From: Anagrus nilaparvatae
Lineage: Eukaryota; Arthropoda; Insecta; Hymenoptera; Mymaridae
Length of the DNA stretch: 64,000 bases
Assembly: GCA_022575985.1 (NCBI GenBank)
Contig: JAKSXM010000238.1
Span: forward strand, 14,092,001 to 14,156,000
Direction of reading: 5' to 3'
The notes below the pieces were generated by a model. That model ran no database searches. It worked only from the letters and a program-made list of their open reading frames with translations, and was not told the DNA's origin. Both the position numbers and the translations under genes were made by a program. Shown here in pieces: positions 11,114 through 23,347 of the stretch. How positions within the stretch are numbered: the stretch's first letter is position 1; each line of letters opens with the position of its first letter.

Positions 11114-12183
11114 TATACATGCGTATTACAATTATTATTATAGATTATTTGTTTATATTTTTATTTTTTCTAGAAGGTATTATTAGATTACAGACAAAAA
11201 TGCAAGGTAAAACCATTGTCACCTTGAAAATTATAGAATTATAGAATTTTGGTATTTCTACAGTTGAGATATTCAAATTATTCTAAGGTTGGTGGTTTAG
11301 CAAAATAGCAGTTTTACCGTAAAAGGAGTTGAAATTTCGCAAAATTGTTCATTTTTAGCGAAAAATTTTTCTACAGAATACCTGTTAACACTACTTTTTT
11401 GTTTACATTGGTGGTTTTATAAATAAATTTAGTTTTACAATGCCACAAAAAAAGAAAACTTTGGTGTAAATTGGCCAGATTTATCCCTGAAATGTTAAAA
11501 ATATGTGAGATTTTATAATTTTTGCTCACAAAAAATGTTTTAAAATTAAGCCAAATTAGGAAATTCTTTCTACTAAGCTTATGAATTCTTATCTGGAATC
11601 ACCCTTATACATAAACTTTGGTAAAAATAAATATTTCCATAAAAGTCGCCCTTTTCCAATTTCATCAGTACTTTTCATTGATTTTATGAAAATAAAAAAA
11701 TAATTTTTTCTAAAAATTAAATTAATTGATTATATAGATATCTAATGAGAGTAACATAGGATTTTAAAACTTGGAACCCTATATTTGCAGACCCAGTTCA
11801 ATGAAATAAATGGAGGGTGTCAAGGATATTTTTTGAACATTATAAACTGATCCATAACCATTTGGTGCGATTTGGTAAACCCCCTAGTAAGTTCGTAAAC
11901 TTTTTTGCACATCCATTCCAATCAATAAATAACTCCATTTATCTTTAATAGAAATAGTTTTTATTTATACATTTTTAAAATCCAAACAATTATAAATACA
12001 CTTGAATTCTTAAATACCAAAATATACATTGAATAATTAAAATACTTAATAACGAGATAACTATTTTATAATAATAATAAATATTTAATGAACATATATT
12101 TATAAATAATAAAAATGATAATAGTGAATATAAAATTAATAGTCAATAAAACTTTGATTAAAAAACAGATAATTTTTACTTTT
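11114..12183. other. Spacer between OR genes 2 and 3
   Basis: No gene is supported. The last part (11930-12110), with ATAGAAATAGTTTTTATTTA and CCAAAATATACATTGAA, is a 3'-flank block that also follows gene 4 (17600-17840) and recurs as an orphan at 28530-28800. The rest is AT-rich, with no recognised structure. Confidence 0.5.
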
Positions 12184-15100
12184 TTAATTTTTTGTTGTTT
12201 TCCTGAGGAATGTAAAGTATCTGCCGGAAGTTTTCATAACCTAAAAAAAATTATTTTTTATATTATTACTTTTATCCTTTTTAATGTTACTCAAAGGGAA
12301 ATTGTTATTAGTTTAGGCATAGACTCCTATTTCATAATCATCTTTTTGCTGATAGGTTCATTAAATTTTTCAACGAATAACCAAGTTTTTCGGATCGTTG
12401 ATTATATATATCGCATATGCGAGTATGAAATCTGTTTTTGCCGAAAATGATCCAATTTCCCACAATAGAACCTTTTATGTTATGTTTCAAGGGTTTTTTA
12501 AGATTTTTATTTGTTATTCCTGTTTTTTTTTGGTAATTTAATACGAATATGACATTTGTTTTTATTTAAAATGTCTAATTAGTTTGTTAAAATAAGCACT
12601 TTAAATAAAATGCCCGTATCGAAATATTTTATCGGTATTCCGATCAAAAATTGATCAGATTTCTGATCGGAATTTGATCGAATTTCCGTTCGAACTTTTG
12701 ATCATATTCTCATCGAAAAATTGATGAAAATCTTCGTAAATCGAGTTTCCCATAAAAAAATTTTGATCGAGGCATAATTTTTAATTTTTCAAGGTTGAGA
12801 AAAACCTACAAGAAATGCACAAGTAATATTTTTTAGGTCTCTTTAAAATGTAAAGTATAAATTGTATCGCCGAATTAATTTTAATTGTTTAAAGTCCAGA
12901 TAAAATTTAATTAAACCTAAAAATTCATGTTTACTCCCATTTTTACTTTTTTTGGAGGAATTGTATGTAAAAACTATTGTTAATTTTGGAAAAAGTAAAC
13001 ATTTTTAACTCTCGAAAAGTTTTTATAAAATTTTGGTAATAAAAAGTTCTCTAACCATTGGGCCATAATAGGAATACAAATAACTATTTTTCTATTCTTT
13101 GAGAGATCTCAGTGCTAATAGTTGGGCATTGTTTTTAATTATAAATTTTAAATAAAGTACCTGCGTGTAAGTAGCCATGTTAATTGGTATAAAGAAAGCT
13201 TTGATACTTGGTGGATGTGAACATCTTAACAACATCATTTGTATGCATTTTTGTGTTTCAATAGAAGCCTCTTCCCAATTAGAATCGCATCTGTAAGAAA
13301 ATATAATTTTTATTGAAAAACAAACTACTGGGTACGTGAAAAACGATACAGATTGTGCCCTCGTACGAAATGTGAGTTACAAATCGAAAAGATTGATTAT
13401 TATCCAAAAAGTTCGTATTTAAATTAATTATTAAATAAATATATAATTGGACATAACAAATATTAATTTAACAAAAGTATGATTAAAAATTATTACAAGT
13501 TGATTGACATTTTTCGAATTCTTAATATTGAACTTACATGCTGTTAAATAGTTCGTCGTTTGCATCGATAATACTTTGGGCATGTTGGTAAAGTAGTAAA
13601 ATCGCAATTGAATTAGTAATAAAATATATTGTACATTTTATTGCTATTTTAATGTCATTTTGGAGAATTACCTAAAATTTTTTCTTTTTTTATTAATTTT
13701 TATATTTAATATTGAATTATATTATATTAACTTACTGCAACACCACATAAAGTTATTAACATTAGTGATAAAAACATTAGGATCCCCAGTACTTTACTAT
13801 AACATTTTTTAAATTTATCAACCAAGCTAAATAAAAGATTAAATAAATAAATTATTTAAAAAATATATTGAAAATTAAATATAATTTATTCTAATACTCA
13901 AGAATATCTAGGTGAAAAGCTATGCAGTCAATTATTTTTTGATGTTTTACTTTTTTTGTATTTGATTTTTTTAAAGCAACTTTTATTCGATGTCTGGAAA
14001 AAAATTCTGATTAGGTAGATTTCATAAGACTTAAGTTTTTAAAAAATATGGCTGATTTACCTGAGAACATCAGTTAATCCATTAAAAAGCTGAGCTAAAG
14101 TAGCAAATAGACATGCTAATGCAAGTACAATCGTGTCAGCTAAAACAAGGCACATAACCAGATGAAAATATATTTTATAGAAATGTTTCTGTTCATCGAC
14201 AAAATGCTCCATCATAAAGAGGTGTTCTTTAACCCTTGTTTCATTTAAGGGATAGAAAATATCCATTATTGGCGTTATCATTGGAGTTGATGCACCTAAT
14301 GTTCCCATTATTGTGCACGTCACTGCAAAAATGTTAATTTAGAAAGTTTTATTTTTAAATCGATATTAGCATTAATTTACCTATGTAAAAATGGCACATC
14401 ATTTTTCCTGTATCAGCTGATTTTAAGAAAATTTTCAACTCCCTCTTTCTTTTAATATTCTTTGCTTGATTTTCAATATCATCTAGAAGTGAAATTAGCT
14501 AAAGAAAAAAAAATGTATTTAAAATAATTATCTTCATAAAAGCAGAAGCTATAGGCCTAAGTTTATAAAATATTTAGCATCACTGACACTTTTTTTGTAA
14601 GTACACTGTAAAAAGTAACTTTCTTAGATTTTCAAAAAAAATAGAATTTTTTCGAAAAATTAGTGAATTTTCAAACAAATTTGTAAATATTCGATAAAAA
14701 TCGTAAATTTGCTAAATTTAGTTTACTAACGAAAAATTCGAGAATTCTCGATTTTTTTTCTGATTTTACGAAAAAAATTGTAAATTCACAACTATTTTTC
14801 GAAAATTTACAACTATTTTTTGTAAATTATCGAAAAAAAAAATTGTAAATTATCAATTTTTCTTGCAAATTCACAAAAAAAAATCGAGAATTCTCGAATT
14901 TTTCGTTAGTAAACTAAATTTAGTACTTATACGATTTTTTTCGAATATTTACAAATTTTTTCGAAAATTTACTAATTTTTCGAAAATGTTCTAATTTTTT
15001 TGTTTATATAAGAAAGTTACTTTTTACAGTGTAAGTAAGTAAAAAATAATTAAATTATAAATAATGTACTTTAGGTAACGCCAATATTAAATTCTACGTT

Positions 15101-15718
15101 TGATATATTTTGATTATAACGCGCAGATATAAATTCTTAAAATTAAGTTGTTGTATTCGCGAAGATTGAAATATAATAGCAATTTTTATATAAGGGACAA
15201 AGTATTGGTTTTGAATTCGCATGCAGTTATATGCAAGAAATAATGCAAATGACGTGGGACAGTGGAAGAACATATTTTTTCTTGTGATTTTAAACATAGT
15301 TTTGCATATAATGGAAAAAATAGTTATCTCTACAGGATAAAAAATAGGCTTTTTGCACTAGATATGTAAATAAATTACTCTTACCTGTTTTTTATTTAAA
15401 TAAAAATGGAACCATATAGCTTTTACGATAAGCAATAAAAAAATTTCAGACAGTCCTCCAATAACAAGATTTGATTTGTTTTTATTTTCGTATAATTTAA
15501 ACACCTGTAAGACAAAAAAATAATGATTTTTGCAGTCCATAATAATGAATTTATTTTGCTAAAAATACCATAAGAAATTCTATCAGAGTACCATGTATAA
15601 ACATAGCATATTTTATAATTTTAGATTTAATTCCTTCATCGTAAGGCCAAACTCCAATTATCATTAATAAAATTTTCACTTCCTTAAAATACTTTTTAAA
15701 ATAACTTGAATGCACCAT
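12184..15718 (-). CDS. Odorant receptor 3 (nine exons, 385 aa)
   Basis: Seven-transmembrane insect odorant receptor. Exons in coding order: 15569-15718, 15385-15504, 14381-14498, 14061-14322, 13898-13993, 13736-13826, 13538-13671, 13161-13290, 12184-12240 (1158 nt, all GT-AG). The N-terminus is MVHSSYFKKYFKEVK with GVWPYDEG. Exon 4 carries NETRVKEHLFMMEHFVDEQ. The last exon reads KTSGRYFTFLRKTTKN and then TAA, two codons longer than the gene 2 version. SGRY replaces the usual S-[CYVW]-[ST]-Y, a small oddity in a conserved region. Intron 2 (886 bp) holds a MITE, and intron 8 is 920 bp. Exons 1-2 and the promoter are nearly identical to gene 4. The reading frame is open throughout. Confidence 0.92.
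14604..15031. mobile_element. MITE, CACTGTAAAAAGTAAC family, copy 2 (OR3 intron 2)
   Basis: Ends CACTGTAAAAAGTAACTTTC and GAAAGTTACTTTTTACAGTG, flanked by TA on both sides. The arms are long and near-complementary, so the whole element can fold on itself. No ORF. Confidence 0.8.
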
Positions 15719-15830
15719 TTTATTATCACATGTTACTTTTCCAAAATTCTAATAAAGACTGCGGTAAAAAGCTCGATAAATAATTAACAAACAGAAAGCA
15801 TACGCACTCGATTTATTGGATTTATTGATT
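15719..15830 (-). promoter_or_regulatory. Proximal promoter module of OR gene 3
   Basis: TCGATTTATTGGATTTATTG begins at 15808, about 90 bp upstream of the ATG. On the coding strand this is a TATA-like AATAAATCGA followed by an initiator-like CGCAGTCTTTATTAG. The block is essentially identical to that of gene 4, apart from a few bases. Confidence 0.6.
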
Positions 15831-16879
15831 CTCTGGATTCAGAAACTTTCTTAGGGGCTGCGGCCAATTTATAAAAAAAAAATACGAATTACTTATTATT
15901 ATTAAAAATTATTGTAAATGAAAAACAAAAATTTACAAAAGATAATTATTTAATTACTGGAGTATGAATAATAGTGAAAATATTTTGTTCAATAAAACTT
16001 TTCCCGAGTAAAAAAATTATAAATTCTTCCTCTGAGTCATTGCTTGTCAATGTTTCCAAAATAAAAATAAATACTATATAGCATAAGCAATTATAGCATT
16101 AATAGGAAGTACACGTGTACGATTTACTGCAACTTATGGATTTTTTAGTGCGAATTGAAATTTTAATTATGGAATATTTATTTAATTTTTTAATTGTATT
16201 TGTTATAAAAATAATATTTTTGAGACTAAAGAAATTTTAATACGATATGTATCGTTATTTAGTAAAAAGTAAAAATCGTTCAATTAAAAATTACTGAAGT
16301 CTTTTTATTTAGTGGTATTAGGTCGAGGGGGTGGTTTACGACACAGCTAAGAAATTAATGACTTTATACCGGTATAGAATTAAATTTCAAGCGTTTTTAG
16401 AAACAAATACGTTTAAAATAACTAAATTAATAATAAATTGACGGTAAAAATCTATTTACGAAATTCAAATACTATTTTAAATATTAAGTTTTAATATTAA
16501 AAACCGAAAAAACCGTGGTTTTGGACTTTGAAATATATATCCTTATATAAAAATTAATCAAATTTAATAAGCTTACACATTTTTATTGATTTTCCATTTA
16601 AAAATTTTTTAATTTTTCAATAACAGAAATTGAAAAAAAGTATATTTTGAAAAAAAGAAGATACAAAAAATCTGCATAATTCTGTCATATAATAAATTAA
16701 TCAATATATTGAAAAATCATAATTTAATCCTAGAATAGATTCCATACTTACCAGTAGTATTAATTAATTGTAAAATAGATTAATCATAAATTAATATAGA
16801 TTAATTGCATAATTTTTTTTAAAAACTATGTAATTGTATTTGCATTAATCCACACACAATGTAAATAGAGTATACGTCA
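15831..16879. other. Spacer upstream of OR gene 3
   Basis: No gene is supported. It contains a second promoter-like motif with the palindrome GTACACGTGTAC at 16109-16120, followed by GATTTACTGCAACTTATGG. The segment 16250-16530 resembles 22800-23090 upstream of gene 4 (shared GGTCGAGGGGGTGGTTT-like words and ACGGTAAAAATCTA). Confidence 0.5.
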
Positions 16880-17060
16880 ATATTTTAGAGACAAATATTT
16901 AATTTAAATGTGCAGTAATAACTAAATTTAAGGTAACAATTATTTGTACAGTGCATAATATTATTGTAAGTAAAATGTAATTAGTTCATGTATTTATACA
17001 CAGATGTTTTGATAAGGATTGGAAAGGATTAAAACGTCAATAATTTCAATAAATTGTTGC
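16880..17060 (+). repeat. Penelope-like 3' tail relic
   Basis: Closely matches 4600-4760, including ACAAATATTTAATTTAAAT and TTTGATAAGGATTGGAAAGG followed by ATTAAAACGTC. No coding part of the element is attached. The terminal part resembles a decayed hammerhead core in which conserved C and G positions have become T and A. Confidence 0.6.
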
Positions 17061-17150
17061 TAGCCAGAAAAAATCATTTTCTAATTTATTTATTAAATAT
17101 AATTTTATTTCCAAAATATAATAAATTTTCAATTTTTTTCTATATTTCCA

Positions 17151-17296
17151 TAAGGATTTCCATCAAACTACCAATTGTGAACACAATGCATTTTGTAATT
17201 TTATGTGTGATTCCATCATCGTAATGCCAATTTCCAGAAATTCAAAAAAAAATTTCAATTCTTTGAAATATTTTTTTAAATAATAAGAATTCGTCA
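17151..17296 (-). pseudogene. Relic OR exon 1
   Basis: The minus strand starts ATGACGAATTCTTATTATTT (MTNSYYLKKYFKELK) and later reads HYDDGITHKITKCIVFTIG and LMEILM, the normal end of exon 1. A frameshift lies between the two parts, near the expected GIWPYD position. The usual promoter words (TTCGGAAAGACT) follow upstream. No further exons are present, so this is the 5' remnant of a deleted receptor between genes 3 and 4. Confidence 0.75.
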
Positions 17297-18343
17297 TAGT
17301 TTTATTACATGTTAAAGTCTTTATTCGGAAAGACTCGCAAAAACTAAATTATATATTTAATTATATTTTCTTTATTTATAATTTAAAAAACACTTTTAGA
17401 TTTTAGTTTTTATTTTAATATAGTAAATTTTTTTAGTTTGTTTTGATTTTTTCTGGTTAGATTGGATTTTTTTCCTCAGTAACCCAAAAACACAAACTTG
17501 TCCTCAGAATGTCCTGAAGATAAGTTGAATCATCTTAAGATATCTTGCTAAGATATTTTGAGGACATGTTTGCGATAGCTATACAGGATATCCTATTCCT
17601 GTTCCAAAATACAAACATTTATAAATACACTTGATTTCTTAAAAACCAAAATATACATTGAATAATTATAATATTTAATAGCGAGGAAACTATTTTACAA
17701 TATTAATATTGATTGTACATATATATTAATAAGCATTGCATACATTTTATTATACACTGAAAATTATTTAAGTTTTCTATTATCCTAGTCACTTGCATAG
17801 TACAGTAAGTGACATTGCCCGCAAGTAAACGCTCGAGTATTTTTACCGTGGGAGGGACAAGGGCAAGTGCTAAAAACTTTGATTATACGCTCCTGATTTA
17901 CCTTCACTACGATACTTTCGGGAGACATATCCCCCCCATTAGAATGCTGTAATACGAAGTAAGATTCTAGTGTAAATGTTTATTTTAAAAAATTTTGTAA
18001 ATTTGAACCTATATAAAAAAAAGTAAATATATAGTATAAACAAAAATCAAATGATTATTTAAAGTAAATTGGCAACGATTCTGTAGCACTGCTTCCCGAA
18101 AATCGGCTTTAAAACCAACAAACAGTTAATAACGTAACGACATAATACAATATATTGACAATCAAACGAAAAAGATTTTCAGTGTGAAATAAAACTAAAA
18201 TTGATTTAAGATTGAATCTGTAAAAGACTATACAATTTTTTCTAATGACAAATAAAATTGTATAATAATAAAAATATCAATAATAACAATAATTATAATT
18301 ATATAAATGAATATAGTAAATAAAACAAATAATTTTTGCTTCA
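17297..18343. other. Spacer between the OR relic and OR gene 4
   Basis: 17600-17840 is the conserved 3'-flank block also seen at 11930-12110 and 28530-28800. 17780-17960 is somewhat less AT-rich (GTAAACGCTCGAG, GGGAGGGACAAGGG) but has no ORF. No gene seen. Confidence 0.5.
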
Positions 18344-21300
18344 TTAAGTTTTCGTTGTTTTCCTCAGGAAGGTAAAGTAACTGACAGAAGTTTTCAGAAC
18401 CTAAAAAAGTTATTTTTTATATTATTATTTAAGAGGGCTGGTTTCAGACATTATTTTAGATATCAACCAATCAGAGGCTGGGTAAAGTATTAATTTTGCC
18501 CAACAAAATAAGACTTTGATTTTTAATTAAATTAAAAATGAAAAATGTGGCTATGCTTTTCCTAGATTTGAAAAATGACAGGCCCGGCTTCCCGATAGAA
18601 CCAAGCAAAATCCTTCGAGATGCTGTTTTTTATGTTTAAAACATTTCAAAATTTTTTCCCAGAAATTCAAAAAAAAAAAAACTTAAAACCGGTTTGTGAA
18701 CTTACAACCAACGAACATGGAACATGTTTAAATTTATATTTTGAATCTTGAAGCCTATATAACTTTAAGTAAAAAAAAATAATGTTTAGCTCTGAAAATC
18801 TTTTATATTCTATACCATAATTGGATATCTTTTAAGAAGTGATTAAAGACGTCTTTAAAGATTTGATTCAAGATGTAATTATAGACGTTGGCTAAGATGT
18901 ATTTTAAGACGTCCTTGTTTACAACAGGGCCCTTTATCGAAATTATAAGTCCCTAAACTCAAATTATTTTAAGTCCCTAAACCAGGATTATTCTAAGTCC
19001 ATTTAACCCTCCCCCCCCCAATGACATGCTTGAAGTAAGCTCCCCTGCCTATAAACATGTTCCATGTTAAAATAAAACAAGAAACATTCTAATATGCATG
19101 TAATAGTATTAAGTTTATGTTAGGGCTTAAAGGATAAAAAAAAAGTCATAAATTTTACTGGCGAATTAACTTTAAAATTGACAAAAGTCTAGATTAAATT
19201 TAAAAAAAACTAAACTTCATTTTTACTCCCATTTTTACCTTTTTTGGAGAGATTGTATGTAAAAACTATTGTTAATTTTAGAAAAAGCAATCATTTTTAA
19301 CTCTTGAATAGTTTTTACAAAAGTTTGATAATCAAAAGTCCAGTTTTATGTATGATTGGGCCATAATAATGGGATAACAAATGATTATGTTTCTATTCTT
19401 GGAGAAACCTTAGTGCTAATAGTTGGGCAGTTCTTTTAATTATAAATTTTAATTAGAGTACCCTCGAATGTACCTGTGTGTAAGTAGCCATATCCACTGG
19501 TATAAAGAAAGCCTTAATGCTTGGTGGATGTGAACATCTTAACAACATCATTTGTATTAATTTTTGTGTTTCAATAGAAGCGTCTTCCCAATTAGAGTCG
19601 TATCTGTAACAACAAAAAAATGATTAAAAATTATTACAAGCTGATTGAAATTTTTTGAATTCTTAATATCAAACTTACATGCTATTATATAATTCTTCAT
19701 TTGCATCGATGATACTTTGGGCATGTTGGTAAAGTAGTAAAATCATTATTGAAATGCCAGCAAAAAGTATTGTACATTTTATTGCCATTTTAATGTCATT
19801 TTCAACAATTATCTAAAAATTTTTCTTTTATTAATTTTTATTTTTAATATTGAATTCTACACTGAAAAAAAATTCCGGTTGCCGCAGCCGGAATTCCAGT
19901 TGCCGCAACCGGAAATTCCAGTTGCCGTAACCGGAAATTCCCGTTGCCGCAACCGGAAATTCCAGTTGCCGCAACCGGAAATTCCAGTTGCCGCAACCGG
20001 ATGTTCCGGTTGCGGTAACCGGAATTTTTTTTCAGTGTATTAACTTACTGCAACACCACATAAGCTTATTAACATGAGTGATAAAAACATTAGGATCCCC
20101 AGTACTTTACTATAACATTTTTTAAATTTATCAATCAAGCTAAAAAAAAGATTGAATAAATAAATTATTAAAAAAGTTATATTGAAAATTAAATATAATT
20201 TTATACTAATAATACTTAAGAATATTTTGGTGAAAAGCTATACAGTCAATTATTTTTTGATGTTTTACTTTTTTTCTATTTGATTTTTTTAAAGCAACTT
20301 TTATTCGATGTCTGGAAAAAAATTCTGATTAGGTAGATTTCATAAGACTTAAGTTATTTTTAAAAAATATGGCTGATTTACCTAAGAACATCAATTATTC
20401 CAATAATGTACTGAGCTAAAGTTGCAAAGAGAAAAGCCAATGCAAGTCCAATCATGATAACTAAAACCAGGCACAAAAGTGAATGAAAATATATTTTATA
20501 GAAATGTTTCTGTTCATCAACAAAATGCTCCATCATAAAAAGGTGTTCTTTAACCCTCGATTCATTTAAGGGATAGAAAATATCCATTATTGGCGTTATC
20601 ATTGGAGTAGACGCACCTAATGTTGCCATTATTGTACACATTACTGCAAAAATAATAATTTAAAAAGCTTTATTTTTAAATCGACATTAGCATTAATTTA
20701 CCTATGTAAAAATGGCACGTCATTTTTCCTGCATCAGCTGATTTTAAGAATATTTTCAATTCCCTCTTCCTTTGAATATTCTTTGCTTGATTGTCAATAT
20801 CATCTAGAAGTGAAATTAGCTAAAGAAAAAAAAATATATTCAAAATAATTATTTACATAAAATCAGAAGTTATACGCTTAAGTTTAACATTTTTTAAAAC
20901 TTTTGTAAATAAGTAAGTAAAAAATAATTAATTATAAATAATGTATATAGTTTAGTATAACGCCAATAATAAAATCTGCGTTTGATATAATGATATAGAT
21001 TATAACGCGCAGATGCCAATTCTTAAAATTAAATTCATGTTAAATGTATTCTAATATTGAAATATAATAGCTACTTTTTGCAGCTTTTTTTGCTTTAGAT
21101 ATGTAAATTAATTACTCTTACCTGTTTTTTATTTAAACAAAAATGCAACCATATTGCTACTATGGTTAACAATAAAAAAATTTCAGACAGTCCTCCAATA
21201 ACAAGATTTGATTTGTTTTTATTTTCGTATAATTTAAACACCTGTAAGACAAAAAAATAATGATTTTTGCAGTCCATAATAATGAATTTATTTTGCTAAA

Positions 21301-21455
21301 AATACCATAAGAAATTCTATCAGAGTACCATGTATAAACATAGCATATTTTATAATTTTAGATTTAATTCCTTCATCGTAAGGCCAAACTCCAATTATCA
21401 TTAATAAAATTTTCACTTCCTTAAAATACTTTTTAAAATAACTTGAATGCACCAT
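18344..21455 (-). CDS. Odorant receptor 4 (nine exons, 385 aa)
   Basis: Seven-transmembrane insect odorant receptor. Exons in coding order: 21306-21455, 21122-21241, 20702-20819, 20382-20643, 20216-20311, 20049-20139, 19679-19812, 19474-19603, 18344-18400 (1158 nt, all GT-AG). The N-terminus is MVHSSYFKKYFKEVK, identical to gene 3. Exon 4 has NESRVKEHLFMMEHFVDEQK. The last exon reads KTSVSYFTFLRKTTKT and then TAA. Exon 1, intron 1, most of exon 2 and the promoter are nearly identical to gene 3, while exons 4-8 differ clearly. That pattern points to recent conversion or recombination. Intron 6 holds a small MITE and intron 8 (1073 bp) holds two repeat fragments. The frame is intact. Confidence 0.92.
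18430..18570. repeat. Fragment of the CAATCAGAGGCT foldback family
   Basis: TTTTAGATATCAACCAATCA, then GAGGCTGGGTAAAGTATTAA and TTTTGCCCAACAAAATA, matches the left arm of the foldback at 28793-29185. The right arm is absent. It lies within intron 8 of OR gene 4. Confidence 0.6.
18675..19065. mobile_element. Foldback repeat with ACCGGTTTG and AACATGTTCCATG ends (OR4 intron 8)
   Basis: Left end AACCGGTTTGTGAACTTACA with GGAACATGTTTAAA; right end TATAAACATGTTCCATGTT. The interior contains a short array of a roughly 30-nt unit built on AAGTCCCTAAAC. The same family hosts the Penelope insertion in gene 6 (31045-31127 and 37700-38010). No ORF. Confidence 0.65.
19860..20037. mobile_element. Small MITE with an internal CCGGTTGC array (OR4 intron 6)
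   Basis: Ends CACTGAAAAAAAATTCCGG and GGAATTTTTTTTCAGTG, flanked by TA duplications at 19858-19859 and 20038-20039. The interior is a tandem series of about seven 22-nt units of the type CCAGTTGCCGCAACCGGAAA. The same terminal sequence bounds the element at 27548-27811, so the two share a family of ends with different interiors. Confidence 0.8.
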
Positions 21456-21567
21456 TTTATTATCACATGTTACTTTTCCAAAATTCTAATAAAGACTGCG
21501 GTAAAAAGCTCGATAAATAATTAACAAACAGAAAGCATACGCACTCGATTTATTGGATTTATTGATT
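21456..21567 (-). promoter_or_regulatory. Proximal promoter module of OR gene 4
   Basis: TCGATTTATTGGATTTATTG begins at 21545, about 90 bp upstream of the ATG. TATA-like and initiator-like elements have the same spacing as in gene 3. Confidence 0.6.
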
Positions 21568-23347
21568 CTCTGGATTCAAAGACTTTCTTAGGAGCTGCAG
21601 CCAATTTATAAAAAAAAATACGAATAAATATTATTATTTTTACAAATTTTTGTAAATGAAAAACATAAATTTACAATAGATAATTTTTTAATTACTGGAG
21701 TATGAATAATAGTAAAAATATTTTGTTCGATAAAACTTTTTTCGAATAAAAAAGTTACTAACTCTTCCTCTTGAGTCATTGCTTGTAGCAACGTTGTTCA
21801 TTTGAAAAATGCATGGATTTGTGATTAAGGATTTCGGTCTACTTTATATTATCAAAAGATATAAAACGATGCAGCCTTTACCTTGAATTATTACTAAATT
21901 TTTTGGGGTAAAAATGAAAGAATTTATAATAGAAAATAAATATTTTTTTAATTAAGTAGACAATTTTATTTTTACCATAAATTACATATTTTACATTAGT
22001 GTTATTGAAAAAAGGACACGTATGTAAATTTATATATAAATAATAGACATTTTTATTGATAATCTAATACTATTGTTTGTTTTTTTCCTTTCTACGTGTA
22101 ATGTAATAATCAAATTTAGTTAATAGAATTATGCTTTTTCTAAAAAACAACTATAATTTTAAAAAATATTCTGTAATATTTAAAATTTCTCCTTCATTCT
22201 AATTCAGTATTTAGTATAAAGCAAATAAAAATTTAGCAAAATTAATATAATTTCTAATTTTTAGCCAAAAAAATTTGGAGAAATTTTATTAACAATTTAT
22301 TATTGTTTATTCTTCAACATAATTTTCTGTAAATCCCTGTTTCAGGATTTATAAGATTTTTTTATAGTAATAAATAAATTTTATTTCATTATATAATAAA
22401 TTACAAATTCCAACTAATTTCAATTAAATTTTTAGCTTTTTAAAATATTTTAAAAAATAATATTAGTGTGATATCATTTTCCAAAACAAAAATAAAAACT
22501 ATAGAATAAGTAATTAGCCTTAATAGGAAGTACACGTGTACGGTTTATTGATACTTATGGATTTTTTAGTGCGTATTGCAATTTTAATTATGGAATATTT
22601 ATTCATCCATACGTCAAAATTTTACAAAATTTTATTAATAACAATTAACTTTTTATTTTTATTTGTTTTAAAAATAATATTTTGGAGTCTAAAGAAATTT
22701 TATTACGATATCTACCGTAGTTTTCATAAAAAGTAAAAATAGTTTAATTAATAATTACTGAAGACTTTTATTGGGTGCTTTTACCTAAATAAAAAATGTA
22801 AAATTTAATTTTTTTATTATTTCATAAATCAAGAACTAGTTAAATTTTTTTTTTAGTGATATTAGGACGAGGGGGTGGTTTTCGACACAGTTTAGAAATT
22901 AATGACTTTAAAACGGCGTAGAATTGAATTTCAAGCGTTTTTAGACACAAATATATTTAAAATAATTAAAATTATAATAAAATTGACGGTAAAAATCTAC
23001 GAAAAATATTTACGAAATTCAAATACTATTTTAAATATTAATTAAGTTTTAATATTCAAAACCGAGAAACCGTGGTTTTGGACTCTTAAGTGTCTAGTTT
23101 ATTAATTAACAGAATATTAATTACTAATTTAAAAAACTTTAAATTTACATGTGGCCTGTATTTTAATTTAACATAGTATAGCATTTTAAAATTGATCAAA
23201 ATTAACAAGTTTCACCAACTTTAAACTAATTTCTTTTTTCAATTTTAATTTCATAATTTACAAAATTTTCCAATAGTATAGGTTGAAAAGAGCATACAAT
23301 AAGAATGAAATGTAACAATTATTCGGTTTCTTGCTTCGTTTTTAAGT
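21568..23347. other. Spacer between OR genes 4 and 5 with an OR relic
   Basis: About 22380-22480 resembles a decayed OR exon 1 (TTTTTAAAATATTTTAAAAAATAATA context). It is followed by GTACACGTGTAC at 22530-22541 and the variant motif ACGGTTTATTGATACTTATGG. 22800-23090 is shared with the region upstream of gene 3. The 3' end of the spacer resembles the 3' flanks of genes 1 and 6. No functional gene is supported. Confidence 0.5.

Noticed and set aside
12115..12450. 111-codon plus-strand ORF at the 3' end of OR gene 3
   Set aside because: It is antisense to the last exon and intron 8 of the receptor, and the receptor frame is supported by all paralogues.
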